Of a stretch of 28,124 nucleotides of DNA, positions 22,230 to 28,124 are shown piece by piece. The notes below the pieces were generated by a model. That model worked only from the letters and a program-made list of their open reading frames with translations. It did no database searches and was not told where the DNA came from. The position numbers and the translations under genes are program-made. This stretch comes from Candidatus Nomurabacteria bacterium (lineage in GTDB: Bacteria > Patescibacteriota > Minisyncoccia > Phycocordibacterales > UBA5272), in assembly GCA_003518045.1 (NCBI GenBank), contig DOZK01000018.1, positions 9,938 through 38,061 of the forward strand, given 5' to 3'. Position 1 is the stretch's first letter. The number at the start of each line of letters is the position of its first letter.

Positions 22230-22276
22230 ATGATGTTTGCATATGATAATATAATATGATAATATCATATTATATT
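22228..22276 (+). promoter_or_regulatory. Iteron operator/promoter of the RHH-RelE pair
   Basis: ATATGAT occurs at 22228, 22241 and 22254, a strict 13-bp step, followed by the inverted copy ATCATAT at 22264. The last two are the core of a 29-bp palindrome with 13-bp perfect arms (22248-22276). RHH antitoxins usually bind such clustered half-sites in their own promoter. Confidence 0.7.
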
Positions 22277-22296
22277 AATAAATAATTCCAAAAAAC

Positions 22297-22518
22297 ATGA
22301 GTACAATTTCAGTTCCACTTTCTCCACGTTTAGAAGAACAATTAAATGATTTAGTAAAATCTGGCTATGGTTCAAATAAGGCCGACGTTGTTCGTCGCGC
22401 GCTAACTCGTGTTTCTGAAGACCAAGCGGTGGAAGATGTTTTGCGTGCTTCAAAAGAAATAACTCTGGGCCTTGGTTTATCTGGCAATCTAAGAGAATTA
22501 GCAAAGAAATTTAAATAA
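22297..22518 (+). CDS. Ribbon-helix-helix antitoxin (ParD/CopG-like)
   Basis: A 73-residue protein that begins with the strand T-I-S-V-P-L-S and continues with two helices (L-E-E-Q-L-N-D-L-V and N-K-A-D-V-V-R-R-A-L), the N-terminal ribbon-helix-helix DNA-binding fold of ParD-type antitoxins. The C-terminal 30 residues would wrap the toxin. It precedes the toxin gene by three bases and has an iteron-type operator upstream, which supports autoregulation. The intervening GYGS before the second helix is typical of the family. Confidence 0.8.
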   Translation: MSTISVPLSPRLEEQLNDLVKSGYGSNKADVVRRALTRVSEDQAVEDVLRASKEITLGLGLSGNLRELAKKFK

Positions 22519-22521
22519 GTC

Positions 22522-22782
22522 ATGCTCTCTCTTGTTTATGCTCCAGTTTTTGTTAGACAACTTAATAAATTAGATGAGAATCTTAAAGAAGAGGTTGTAG
22601 AAAAAAATGAGATGTTTAAAGATGTTTCAAACCATCAATATTTAAAAGTTCACAAACTACACGGTAAGTTAAATAATCGTTATAGTTTTTCTGTGAATTA
22701 TAATTATAGAATTATTTTTGAATATGCTACAAAAAATAATGTGAATATTTTAGCTATTGGTGATCATAATATTTATAAATAG
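22522..22782 (+). CDS. RelE/ParE-family toxin
   Basis: An 86-residue protein with the RelE fold pattern: strand, two helices (F-V-R-Q-L-N-K-L and L-K-E-E-V-V-E), then K-V-H-K-L-H-G-K-L-N-N-R-Y-S-F-S-V-N, Y-R-I-I-F-E-Y and a final I-G-D-H-N-I-Y strand. The last block, with Asp-His before the terminus, is usual for RelE/YafQ-like ribosome-dependent RNases. The gene follows its RHH antitoxin directly. Whether it cuts mRNA (RelE) or poisons gyrase (ParE) is not certain; the Lys/His-rich middle favours an RNase. Confidence 0.8.
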   Translation: MLSLVYAPVFVRQLNKLDENLKEEVVEKNEMFKDVSNHQYLKVHKLHGKLNNRYSFSVNYNYRIIFEYATKNNVNILAIGDHNIYK

Positions 22783-22910
22783 TTTTTTAAAATTGTTGAG
22801 AGAAAATAGAGAAGATAAAAAATGATGGGAGAAAATAGTATGTGCAAAAAGAGGGCATTACGATACAATTTTTTGTATATATTTATCTATGAAAAGTCTA
22901 GGTAAAAATC
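22783..22910. other. AT-rich spacer without a recognised gene
   Basis: Only a short ATACAA-TTTT-TTGTAT hairpin near 22863-22878 stands out; no terminator is clear after the toxin gene. Confidence 0.5.
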
Positions 22911-22938
22911 TTGACACTTTTTAAAATCGTGATAGGAT
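22911..22938 (+). promoter_or_regulatory. Promoter of candidate ncRNA 1
   Basis: TTGACA, a 16-bp spacer and TAGGAT. Start of transcription is expected near 22945. Confidence 0.75.
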
Positions 22939-22944
22939 AGAAAT

Positions 22945-23209
22945 AGAGGTTGCTTTAAGAATAGTTCACTCATTGGTCCTGGCGGTAACTACAATGTGTG
23001 TCTGTTTATTTGAAGCGTGTAATATAAGCGTGGATGCGACTATCTTCTTAGTCTCGCCGACGTGCTTACATGTCAAATAATCTCTTGCCGGGTCTGACTT
23101 TGTCCGACTCATGGGTTCCCCCTAATCCGCGAGGTTGGTTCTGATATTCCTTGTTGCGCGAGTTGGGGGTACTCAGCTAATTTATGAATCACCAATGAGG
23201 TGATTTTTT
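22945..23209 (+). ncRNA. Candidate structured ncRNA 1
   Basis: About 260 nt between a good promoter and a terminator (AATCACC-AATGA-GGTGATT then T-run, 23187-23209), with no credible ORF. CTCATTGGT (22969-22977) pairs with ACCAATGAG (23191-23199), closing the whole molecule; this strand overlaps the terminator stem, so the two folds exclude each other. Inner helices: TTATTTGA/TCAAATAA with TAAGC/GCTTA inside it, GGGTC/GACTC with GAC-TTT-GTC, and CCCCC/GGGGG. It does not show the landmarks of RNase P RNA, tmRNA or SRP RNA. A divergent 6S-like RNA is possible but not supported by a rod-like fold. Confidence 0.6.
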
Positions 23210-23213
23210 GTTT

Positions 23214-23242
23214 TTGCTATTTTTATCTAAATATTGTAGGAT
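23214..23242 (+). promoter_or_regulatory. Promoter of candidate ncRNA 2
   Basis: TTGCTA, a 17-bp spacer and TAGGAT, starting within the T-run region of ncRNA 1's terminator. The -35 equals that of rpoB and the -10 that of ncRNA 1. Confidence 0.65.
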
Positions 23243-23248
23243 TACCGT

Positions 23249-23442
23249 GGATGTTGGTAAACCGTGCCAGTAGGTTAGTCCGCCCCAGGCATCCGAGCCG
23301 TGGTATGATAAAACCCGCATTGCTAGTAACAATGCAAAACATTCTGGTCATGAGGCTACTCCGCCACATACGTGCCTTTTTGGTAACGACTGTGGTGGAG
23401 CACTTCCACACTACCTTGATATCGCCAAACGGCGATTTTTTT
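23249..23442 (+). ncRNA. Candidate structured ncRNA 2
   Basis: About 190 nt ending at a terminator ATCGCC-AAAC-GGCGAT plus T-run (23421-23442). Stems seen: GGATG/CATCC (23249-23253 with 23290-23294), GCATTG-loop-CAATGC (23317-23335) and a 10-bp CTCCGCCACA/TGTGGTGGAG (23359-23368 with 23391-23400) with an inner GCC-TTTTT-GGT. It is GC-richer than its surroundings, which fits a structured RNA in an AT-rich genome. An 83-codon frame across it has a promoter inside and no coding look. No known RNA class was recognised. Confidence 0.6.
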
Positions 23443-23446
23443 GTTT

Positions 23447-23495
23447 TCTAAAATTTAAAATCTAATATCTAAAATCTGTCCTACTGTCAACTAGC
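23447..23495 (+). repeat. TCTAAAA-type heptad array
   Basis: TCTAAAA, TTTAAAA, TCTAATA, TCTAAAA, then drifting units TCTGTCC, TACTGTC and AACTAGC, all in a 7-nt phase. Confidence 0.65.
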
Positions 23496-23542
23496 AACTG
23501 GGTTTTCTGCGACCTTCAGCGTTCGTTCTGCGTCATTCCGCG

Positions 23543-23571
23543 CTACTATTCTAACTATGTTAGAATAGTAG
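23543..23571 (+). promoter_or_regulatory. dnaG promoter inside a 29-bp palindrome
   Basis: CTACTATTCTAAC-TAT-GTTAGAATAGTAG has 13-bp perfect arms. The right arm contains the extended -10 TG-T-TAGAAT (23558-23566), and six bases later comes ATG 23573. A protein on this palindrome would block the polymerase. Confidence 0.7.
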
Positions 23572-23572
23572 A

Positions 23573-25225
23573 ATGAACCCCAAAGACCAAGTAAAAGAAA
23601 GTCTCTCCATAACTGACGTCGTCTCTACTTATATTCGCCTAGAAAAATCAGGCGCCCAATTCCGCGCACGCTGTCCATTTCATAATGAGCGAACACCATC
23701 GTTCTATGTTTCACCTGAGCGAAAATCATTTCACTGCTTCGGTTGCCAAGTGCACGGAGACATTTTTACTTTTGTAGAAAAAATTGAGAACATCCCATTC
23801 TTCGAAGCACTTAAAATTTTAGCAGACCGCGCTGGAGTTGAATTAACTAATTCACAAAAAAATAAAGAAGACACTCGCCTAATTACTCTTTTAAAAGATG
23901 CAACTCTACATTTTGAAAAATCTTTAAAGAATAGTCCCGAGGCGATGCATTATTTATTAGAGCGTGGACTTACTGAGGAAACAATAAATACTTTTCATAT
24001 TGGTTATGCAAAAAATGAGTGGCGTGATTTATTTATCACTCTCGCTTCTCTCGGTTATCAGCCAGAAGAAATTGAAGACTCAGGTCTTGCGATAAAAGCG
24101 ACAGATGATAATGGAAATACAAAAGGTTGGTATGACAGATTTCGTGGACGCATAATGTTTCCAATTAGAAATGTGTCAGGTGCAACAGTTGGATATTCTG
24201 GACGTATTTTACCAAGCTTAGTTGACCCATCAGTTGCTCAAGGGAAATATGTGAATACTCCAGAGACGGCACTTTATCATAAATCAAAAATTTTATTTGG
24301 TTATGATACAGCCAAAAAGAAAATGGCCGAAGTTAAATCTGTAGTCGTGGTAGAAGGACAGATGGATTTGTGTATGAGCTATCAAGCGGGAGTTCACAAT
24401 ACTGTCGCGGTCTCAGGAACTGCTTTTACTGATGAACATATTCATATTATTAAACGCTTCTGCGATACTGTAATTCTTTCATTCGATACTGACTCGGCTG
24501 GACAGAATGCCCTCCGAAAGACAGCATTGCTATGCTTACTCGGAGGACTTGATGTTTATGTGGTTGATGACTTTCATTCAACCGCTGGCTCTGTGGGCAC
24601 CAAAGACCCAGCTGATTTAATTAAAGAAAGTCCTAAAGCATGGCTTGATGCAGTCGAGAAAAAGAAACATGTTGTAGAAATAATGCTAGCCCATGTAATG
24701 AGAGATGAAAAAGATGACAGAAAACGCGGACAAAGAATTGTCGCAGAAGTCTTACCATTTATTCGTGCTATACAATCCCCAATCGATAGAGCGCATTTTA
24801 TAAAAGTAATTTCTGGAAAGACTCATATACCAGAAAGCACTTTAACTGAAGAATTAAATCGTGGAGTGGTAGCTGTTGTAGAGGAAACAAAAATAGAAGT
24901 TATTAATTTGCCAAGCAAGGAGCGTCTTACTCGCGAGATAATTGCATTTTCTACTTTGACAAATAAATTGACCGACGAGAATTTAAAATCATTGTCATTA
25001 GATATGAATCAATTTCCTGAAGCAATTTTGCAAGAGGAAATGTTTAAATTAGAAGAAAAAATAATAGGGGATAAAGCAAAATATTTTAATGATTTAATTG
25101 CAACCTATAAAAAATTAATTCATAAAGAGGGAATGAAGGCATTGCAACAGAAACTTTTAGAAGAAGGGGCCGACCATGAAGCGGTCATGAAAGAAATAAA
25201 TGATCACGCGAAGAAAGGAAGTTAA
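23573..25225 (+). CDS. dnaG: DNA primase
   Basis: A 550-residue primase that lays down RNA primers at the replication fork. The CHC2 zinc finger is at the N-terminus (Cys34, His37, Cys55, Cys58). The catalytic core has GRIMFPIRN and GYSGR, then the Toprim fold with VVVEGQMD and the metal-binding SFDTDSAG. The C-terminal 180 residues, where the helicase-binding domain lies, are poorly conserved, as is usual. The mRNA should be leaderless, with the start six bases after the -10. It precedes rpoD by 84 nt, the old dnaG-rpoD neighbourhood of the macromolecular synthesis operon; rpsU is absent here. rpoD has its own promoter. Confidence 0.96.
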   Translation: MNPKDQVKESLSITDVVSTYIRLEKSGAQFRARCPFHNERTPSFYVSPERKSFHCFGCQVHGDIFTFVEKIENIPFFEALKILADRAGVELTNSQKNKEDTRLITLLKDATLHFEKSLKNSPEAMHYLLERGLTEETINTFHIGYAKNEWRDLFITLASLGYQPEEIEDSGLAIKATDDNGNTKGWYDRFRGRIMFPIRNVSGATVGYSGRILPSLVDPSVAQGKYVNTPETALYHKSKILFGYDTAKKKMAEVKSVVVVEGQMDLCMSYQAGVHNTVAVSGTAFTDEHIHIIKRFCDTVILSFDTDSAGQNALRKTALLCLLGGLDVYVVDDFHSTAGSVGTKDPADLIKESPKAWLDAVEKKKHVVEIMLAHVMRDEKDDRKRGQRIVAEVLPFIRAIQSPIDRAHFIKVISGKTHIPESTLTEELNRGVVAVVEETKIEVINLPSKERLTREIIAFSTLTNKLTDENLKSLSLDMNQFPEAILQEEMFKLEEKIIGDKAKYFNDLIATYKKLIHKEGMKALQQKLLEEGADHEAVMKEINDHAKKGS

Positions 25226-25285
25226 AGGAAAAGATTTTCTATCCCCAATATTTTTCTATCTACTCTAGACTAGATACTCTTTCCA

Positions 25286-25294
25286 TGATATAAT
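25286..25294 (+). promoter_or_regulatory. rpoD promoter
   Basis: Extended -10 TG-A-TATAAT with a weak TAGACT -35 (25266-25271) at 17 bp. The leader before ATG 25310 is about nine bases, without a Shine-Dalgarno site. Confidence 0.7.
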
Positions 25295-25309
25295 CCGCCT
25301 TACGTTACT

Positions 25310-26755
25310 ATGGTGAACAAAGTATCTTCAAAAAAGAAAAGTGTACAGAAAAAAACTGCGGTAAAACCAGCAGCAAAAAAAGCTCAAGCAAAAAAGGTTG
25401 CTAAGAAAACTCTTAAAGCACCTATTAAAAAGACTTCTGTAAAGAATACATTAAAGAAGAATTCAAAAAAGACCATCTCTAAAAAGCCAGTTAAAAAAAT
25501 AACTAAGGCGAGTGTAGTTAAAAAAGTTTCTAATAAAGCAACAAAAAAAGTTGTGGCTAAAAAAGCACCAAAAGTTGTTGCGAAAAAGTCTCAAAAGAAA
25601 GCAGTCGTAAAAACTGAGACAAAGCCAAAATATAAACCAAAGGCATTTACAATAAAAACAGGTCCATCTCGACCAAAGATTGAAGTTAAAACTAAAAAAG
25701 TTTTAACTCGTGATCAGAATGAAGAAGAATTATTAGCAAAAGGAAAAGAAAGAGGATTCATTACATATGATGAGATAATTCGCTATTTCCCTACAATAGA
25801 AACAGATATTTTATATCTTGAAGAATTATATGAAAAAATGTCAGCCGTCGGAATTGATGTTTTAGAAGGTGGAAATCTTTTGGATATGGATGAAGGTCTT
25901 AAATTAGCAGGAAGCGAAAATACTCACGATAGTATTCAAATGTATCTTCGTGAAATTGGACAATATCCACTTATTGCGGGGGACGAAGAAAGAAGTTTAG
26001 CTCAGCGTATAGAAAAAGGGGACATAGAAGCCAGTACTCTTCTTGCAAAAGCAAACCTTCGTCTTGTAGTTTCTATTGCGAAAAAATATGTAGGAAGATC
26101 ATCTGACTTAACATTACTTGATCTTATTCAAGAGGGAAATCTTGGATTATTTAAGGCTGTTGAAAAATTCGACTGGAATAAAGGATTTAAGTTTTCAACT
26201 TATGCGACATGGTGGATACGTCAGGCTATTACACGCGCCCTAGCTGACCAGTCTCGCACAATTCGTATTCCAGTTCACATGGTAGAAACAATTGCGAAAT
26301 ATAAACAAGTCGTTCGTAGATTATCACAAGACTTAGGACGTGATCCATTGGCAGAGGAAATTGCTGTAGAAATGGGGGTAGATGTTGAGAAAATTCACAT
26401 AATTGAAAATATAAACCAAGACACTGTTTCTCTTGAAAAGCCGATTGGAGATGATGATGATAAATCAACACTTGGTGAATTTATTGCTGATGATAAAATC
26501 TTATCACCAGATGCTGAAGCATCACACCGTATTTTATCTGACCAAATAAATGAAATATTAAATGACCTTTCACCAAAAGAAAGAAAGATTGTAGAAATGC
26601 GAAATGGATTAGGGGAGTTTGATGGCGTGATGCATACCCTTGAAGAAGTTGGAGCGGAGTTTGGGGTTACACGTGAGCGTATTCGTCAGATTGAAGCGAA
26701 GGTCCACGAGAAGATACGTTCTCATGAGAAGTCTGAACGTTTGCGTAATTACTAA
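25310..26755 (+). CDS. rpoD: Primary sigma-70 factor
   Basis: A 481-residue sigma factor that recruits RNA polymerase to -10/-35 promoters of the kind seen across the window. Residues 1-115 are a Lys/Ala/Val-rich tail resembling histone H1-like tails. Then comes a region 1.1-like part ([11 protein letters not shown]), region 1.2 (Y-L-R-E-I-G), region 2 with [11 protein letters not shown] and [18 protein letters not shown], region 3, and region 4 with [20 protein letters not shown]. All DNA-contacting parts appear intact, so it is the housekeeping sigma. It ends in an unusual E-R-L-R-N-Y rather than the common R-K-L-R-H-P type tail. It follows dnaG. Confidence 0.95.
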   Translation: MVNKVSSKKKSVQKKTAVKPAAKKAQAKKVAKKTLKAPIKKTSVKNTLKKNSKKTISKKPVKKITKASVVKKVSNKATKKVVAKKAPKVVAKKSQKKAVVKTETKPKYKPKAFTIKTGPSRPKIEVKTKKVLTRDQNEEELLAKGKERGFITYDEIIRYFPTIETDILYLEELYEKMSAVGIDVLEGGNLLDMDEGLKLAGSENTHDSIQMYLREIGQYPLIAGDEERSLAQRIEKGDIEASTLLAKANLRLVVSIAKKYVGRSSDLTLLDLIQEGNLGLFKAVEKFDWNKGFKFSTYATWWIRQAITRALADQSRTIRIPVHMVETIAKYKQVVRRLSQDLGRDPLAEEIAVEMGVDVEKIHIIENINQDTVSLEKPIGDDDDKSTLGEFIADDKILSPDAEASHRILSDQINEILNDLSPKERKIVEMRNGLGEFDGVMHTLEEVGAEFGVTRERIRQIEAKVHEKIRSHEKSERLRNY

Positions 26756-26761
26756 TAAATA

Positions 26762-26935
26762 GTTAGAGGTTAGGAGTTAGAAAAAAACAAGTTAGAAGTT
26801 AGAGGTTAGGGGTTAGGGGTTAATACCAAAGCGCGCCTTACGGCGCGCTTTTGTATTTGTATTAAACTCCTAACTTCTAACAGTTAGCCCCTAACTGCAT
26901 TTTGTTTTTTCTTCTAACTTCTAACTCCTAACGCC
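26762..26935. repeat. Composite inverted repeat: GTTAG heptads, terminator, CTAAC heptads
   Basis: Units GTTAGAG, GTTAGGA, GTTAGAA (26762-26782) and GTTAGAA, GTTAGAG, GTTAGGG, GTTAGGG (26791-26818) lie left of the hairpin, and CTAACTT/CTAACTCC-type units lie right of it to about 26931. The layout is the same as at 3165-3421 and 3979-4095. Confidence 0.85.
26822..26857. terminator. Terminator between rpoD and the convergent minus-strand gene
   Basis: AATACCAAAGCGCGCC-TTAC-GGCGCGCTTTTGTATT; one mismatch in a 16-bp stem. Confidence 0.85.
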
Positions 26936-26942
26936 CATTCGT

Positions 26943-27560
26943 CTAATACCCATATCCATAACTGTAGTTGTACCCATTATTATAATTATTTCCATAAGTA
27001 TAATTGGTATTATATCCATTATTATAGTTATTTCCGTAAGAGTAATTTGTATTATACCCATTATTATAATTACATCCGTAATTATTGTATCCAGAACAAT
27101 AAGTATTATTACTATTATTTGTCCAAGTATTCGTTGGATACCATGACCCATTATTATATGAGTAAGTATAATATTGCGATGTTGGCTGTGTGTTATATCC
27201 TGTCTGATAATTATATGAATAAGTACTTGGATATGTTTGTGTATTATATCCGTAATTATAATTATACCCGTTATTGTTATTGTACGAATAATTATTACTT
27301 GGATATGTAGAAGAATAATTATTACTTGGATAAGTATAAGAATAATTATTAGCCGTTGTACAATTTGAACCAAGTAGAGAAGTTATTTGTGTATATCTAT
27401 CGTATTGATAGCTATAGCATCCTTGTGTATAAATATAAGAATTTGAATATGCCGAATTCTGATATGTATTGTAATAAGGTGTGTAGGAAGCTCCAGCAAA
27501 CAATGAACCACTTATGAATAATGTGCTCACAAATGCAATTGTTGTTAATATCTTTTTCAT
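26943..27560 (-). CDS. Secreted Asn/Tyr-rich low-complexity protein
   Basis: A 205-residue protein with a signal peptide (M-K-K start, hydrophobic core, cleavage near F-A-G-A at about 22-24). The rest is nearly all Asn, Tyr, Ser, Gly and Thr, with GYN and YNNGYN-type repeats that become regular in the last 45 residues (N-N-G-Y-N-T-N-Y-S-Y-G). Four Cys lie in two pairs (near residues 48 and 67, and near 155 and 163) and could form disulphides outside the cell. The composition resembles prion-like or amyloid-forming and adhesive proteins. No known family was recognised. The promoter is TATACT with eight bases to ATG. The repeat DNA is AT-rich and likely to vary in length. Confidence 0.7.
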   Translation of the reverse strand: MKKILTTIAFVSTLFISGSLFAGASYTPYYNTYQNSAYSNSYIYTQGCYSYQYDRYTQITSLLGSNCTTANNYSYTYPSNNYSSTYPSNNYSYNNNNGYNYNYGYNTQTYPSTYSYNYQTGYNTQPTSQYYTYSYNNGSWYPTNTWTNNSNNTYCSGYNNYGCNYNNGYNTNYSYGNNYNNGYNTNYTYGNNYNNGYNYSYGYGY

Positions 27561-27568
27561 ATACTTTT

Positions 27569-27574
27569 AGTATA
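27569..27574 (-). promoter_or_regulatory. -10 box of the Asn/Tyr-rich gene
   Basis: TATACT on the minus strand, eight bases before the ATG, as at 3463. Confidence 0.45.
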
Positions 27575-27656
27575 TGCCTGCTAAATAACTTAGCAAATAG
27601 ACAAAATTTGTTTTTGTGTTATATTTAAAATATTATTGTTCATTTTGGGGGATTTT

Positions 27657-27944
27657 ATGACAACGAAAATCGACTACGCAGCTCTTGCTGCTCGTGCAAT
27701 GGCAGACACTACAATTGGGGAAAGGTTTGTTGAAAGACACACACCTGGCCCTAATAACGCCTGTAAGGCCGATGGATGTAATGGAACAATTGAAAGCAGG
27801 CTGTACGGAGCTGGTGCTGCTGGAAATTATTTCAAAACACCCGCGTGTTGTATTTGTGGTAGAGAGTATCTTCTCGCTCACAATGTTCGTCAGGTGGGGT
27901 TCGTCGAGTTCCACGAAGTGATGGAGCAAACGTATTCGATTTGA
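27657..27944 (+). CDS. Small zinc-ribbon-like protein of unknown function
   Basis: A 95-residue protein that starts after a GGGGGA site six bases before ATG; upstream in-frame TTG 27636 is less likely. Residues 39-74 hold C-K-A-D-G-C-N-G and, after 25 residues, C-C-I-C-G-R-E-Y, a Cys pattern able to bind one zinc. The C-terminal part has H-N-V-R-Q and a final acidic helix. Not recognised as any named family. Like the genes at 5989-6881 it uses a Shine-Dalgarno site and GC-richer codons. A terminator follows, so it is a single-gene unit. Confidence 0.65.
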   Translation: MTTKIDYAALAARAMADTTIGERFVERHTPGPNNACKADGCNGTIESRLYGAGAAGNYFKTPACCICGREYLLAHNVRQVGFVEFHEVMEQTYSI

Positions 27945-27967
27945 TTACTGAGAGTTCTCAGTGCAAT

Positions 27968-28010
27968 AAAAAAGTCTCAGCCTGGATTTATTCGGACTGA
28001 GCACTTTTGT
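27968..28010 (+). terminator. Terminator of the zinc-ribbon-like gene
   Basis: AAAAAAGTCTCAG pairs with CTGAGCACTTTT around a 16-nt loop that has its own CC/GG pairs. Confidence 0.75.
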
Positions 28011-28020
28011 TATTTGTATT

Positions 28021-28085
28021 GTCATTTATGTGAAAACAGGAATCCAGTATCCAGACACTGGATTCCAAATCAAGTTTGGAATGAC
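28021..28085. repeat. Inverted pair of ATTCC dispersed repeats
   Basis: GGAATCCAGT (28039-28048) and ACTGGATTCC (28057-28066) are 10-bp perfect arms, and ATTCCAAA/TTTGGAAT follows; GTCATT at 28021 and AATGAC at 28080 bound the whole, so two repeat units face each other. Confidence 0.8.
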
Positions 28086-28124
28086 AACACTTAAAATAAT
28101 AAAAAAACAAGATATATTGAAGTC

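Noticed and set aside
22945..23209. RNase P RNA, tmRNA or SRP RNA
   Set aside because: The conserved GAAAGTCC/ACAGAA cores of RNase P, the tRNA-like ends of tmRNA and the GGAA-loop domain of SRP RNA are all absent.
23200..23451. 83-codon plus-strand frame and a minus-strand shadow
   Set aside because: The region has an internal promoter, strong hairpins and a terminator, and the peptide lacks protein-like patterns; an RNA gene fits better.
26943..27373. 150-codon Ile-rich minus-strand frame and a Tyr-rich plus-strand frame
   Set aside because: Both are shadow frames of the AT-rich repeat DNA of the Asn/Tyr-rich gene, which has the signal peptide and promoter.

Overview
The window is AT-rich, compact and bacterial, and looks like a candidate phyla radiation genome (Patescibacteria, most likely a Parcubacteria-type lineage). 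Pointers are short genes, many starting right at a promoter with no Shine-Dalgarno site; a secreted double peptidoglycan-binding protein next to a 2000-residue modular surface protein; a plain housekeeping core (rpoB, rpoC, dnaG, rpoD) set among repeats; and use of all three standard stop codons. The lineage is inferred from gene style, not from a marker search.

Layout. 1-1051: the 3' part of a PrmC-like methyltransferase gene carrying two in-frame palindromes, then a hicBA toxin-antitoxin pair. 1052-1773: repeats, a consensus promoter and a long structured leader. 1774-3156: a DEAD-box RNA helicase with a Ser/Arg/Gly/Tyr-rich N-terminus. 3157-5894: short single genes (DUF305-like membrane protein, flavodoxin-fold oxidoreductase, alpha/beta hydrolase, nucleotidyltransferase-fold protein) separated by heptanucleotide arrays and GC-rich terminators. 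5900-6919: a small operon of unknown short proteins with Shine-Dalgarno sites and different codon use. 7081-14250: rpoB-rpoC. 14251-14932: an RNA-like element, terminator, heptads and a structured leader. 14933-22015: surface protein and peptidoglycan-binding protein. 22022-22782: a second copy of the RNA-like element and an RHH/RelE-type toxin-antitoxin pair behind an iteron operator. 22911-23442: two tandem candidate non-coding RNAs, each with promoter and terminator. 23573-26755: dnaG and rpoD. 26756-28124: repeats, a secreted Asn/Tyr-rich protein on the minus strand, a small zinc-binding protein and a terminator.

How it fits together. RNA polymerase core (rpoBC), the primary sigma factor and primase form the information-processing core. 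The surface protein and the peptidoglycan-binding protein form a likely envelope pair. Two toxin-antitoxin modules and the small-protein operon are accessory.

The most interesting signals are: (1) a three-copy structured element with conserved GGAGAYGTAC and stems that change sequence but keep pairing; (2) a fixed TG-N-TANNAT-N6-ATG geometry at four genes, implying leaderless mRNAs; (3) intergenic arrays that all have a 7-nt period but different sequences, three of which supply gene stop codons; (4) two tandem unidentified ncRNAs upstream of dnaG-rpoD; (5) a palindrome family found both inside a coding sequence and between genes. All are read by eye; no alignments, folding or searches were run.
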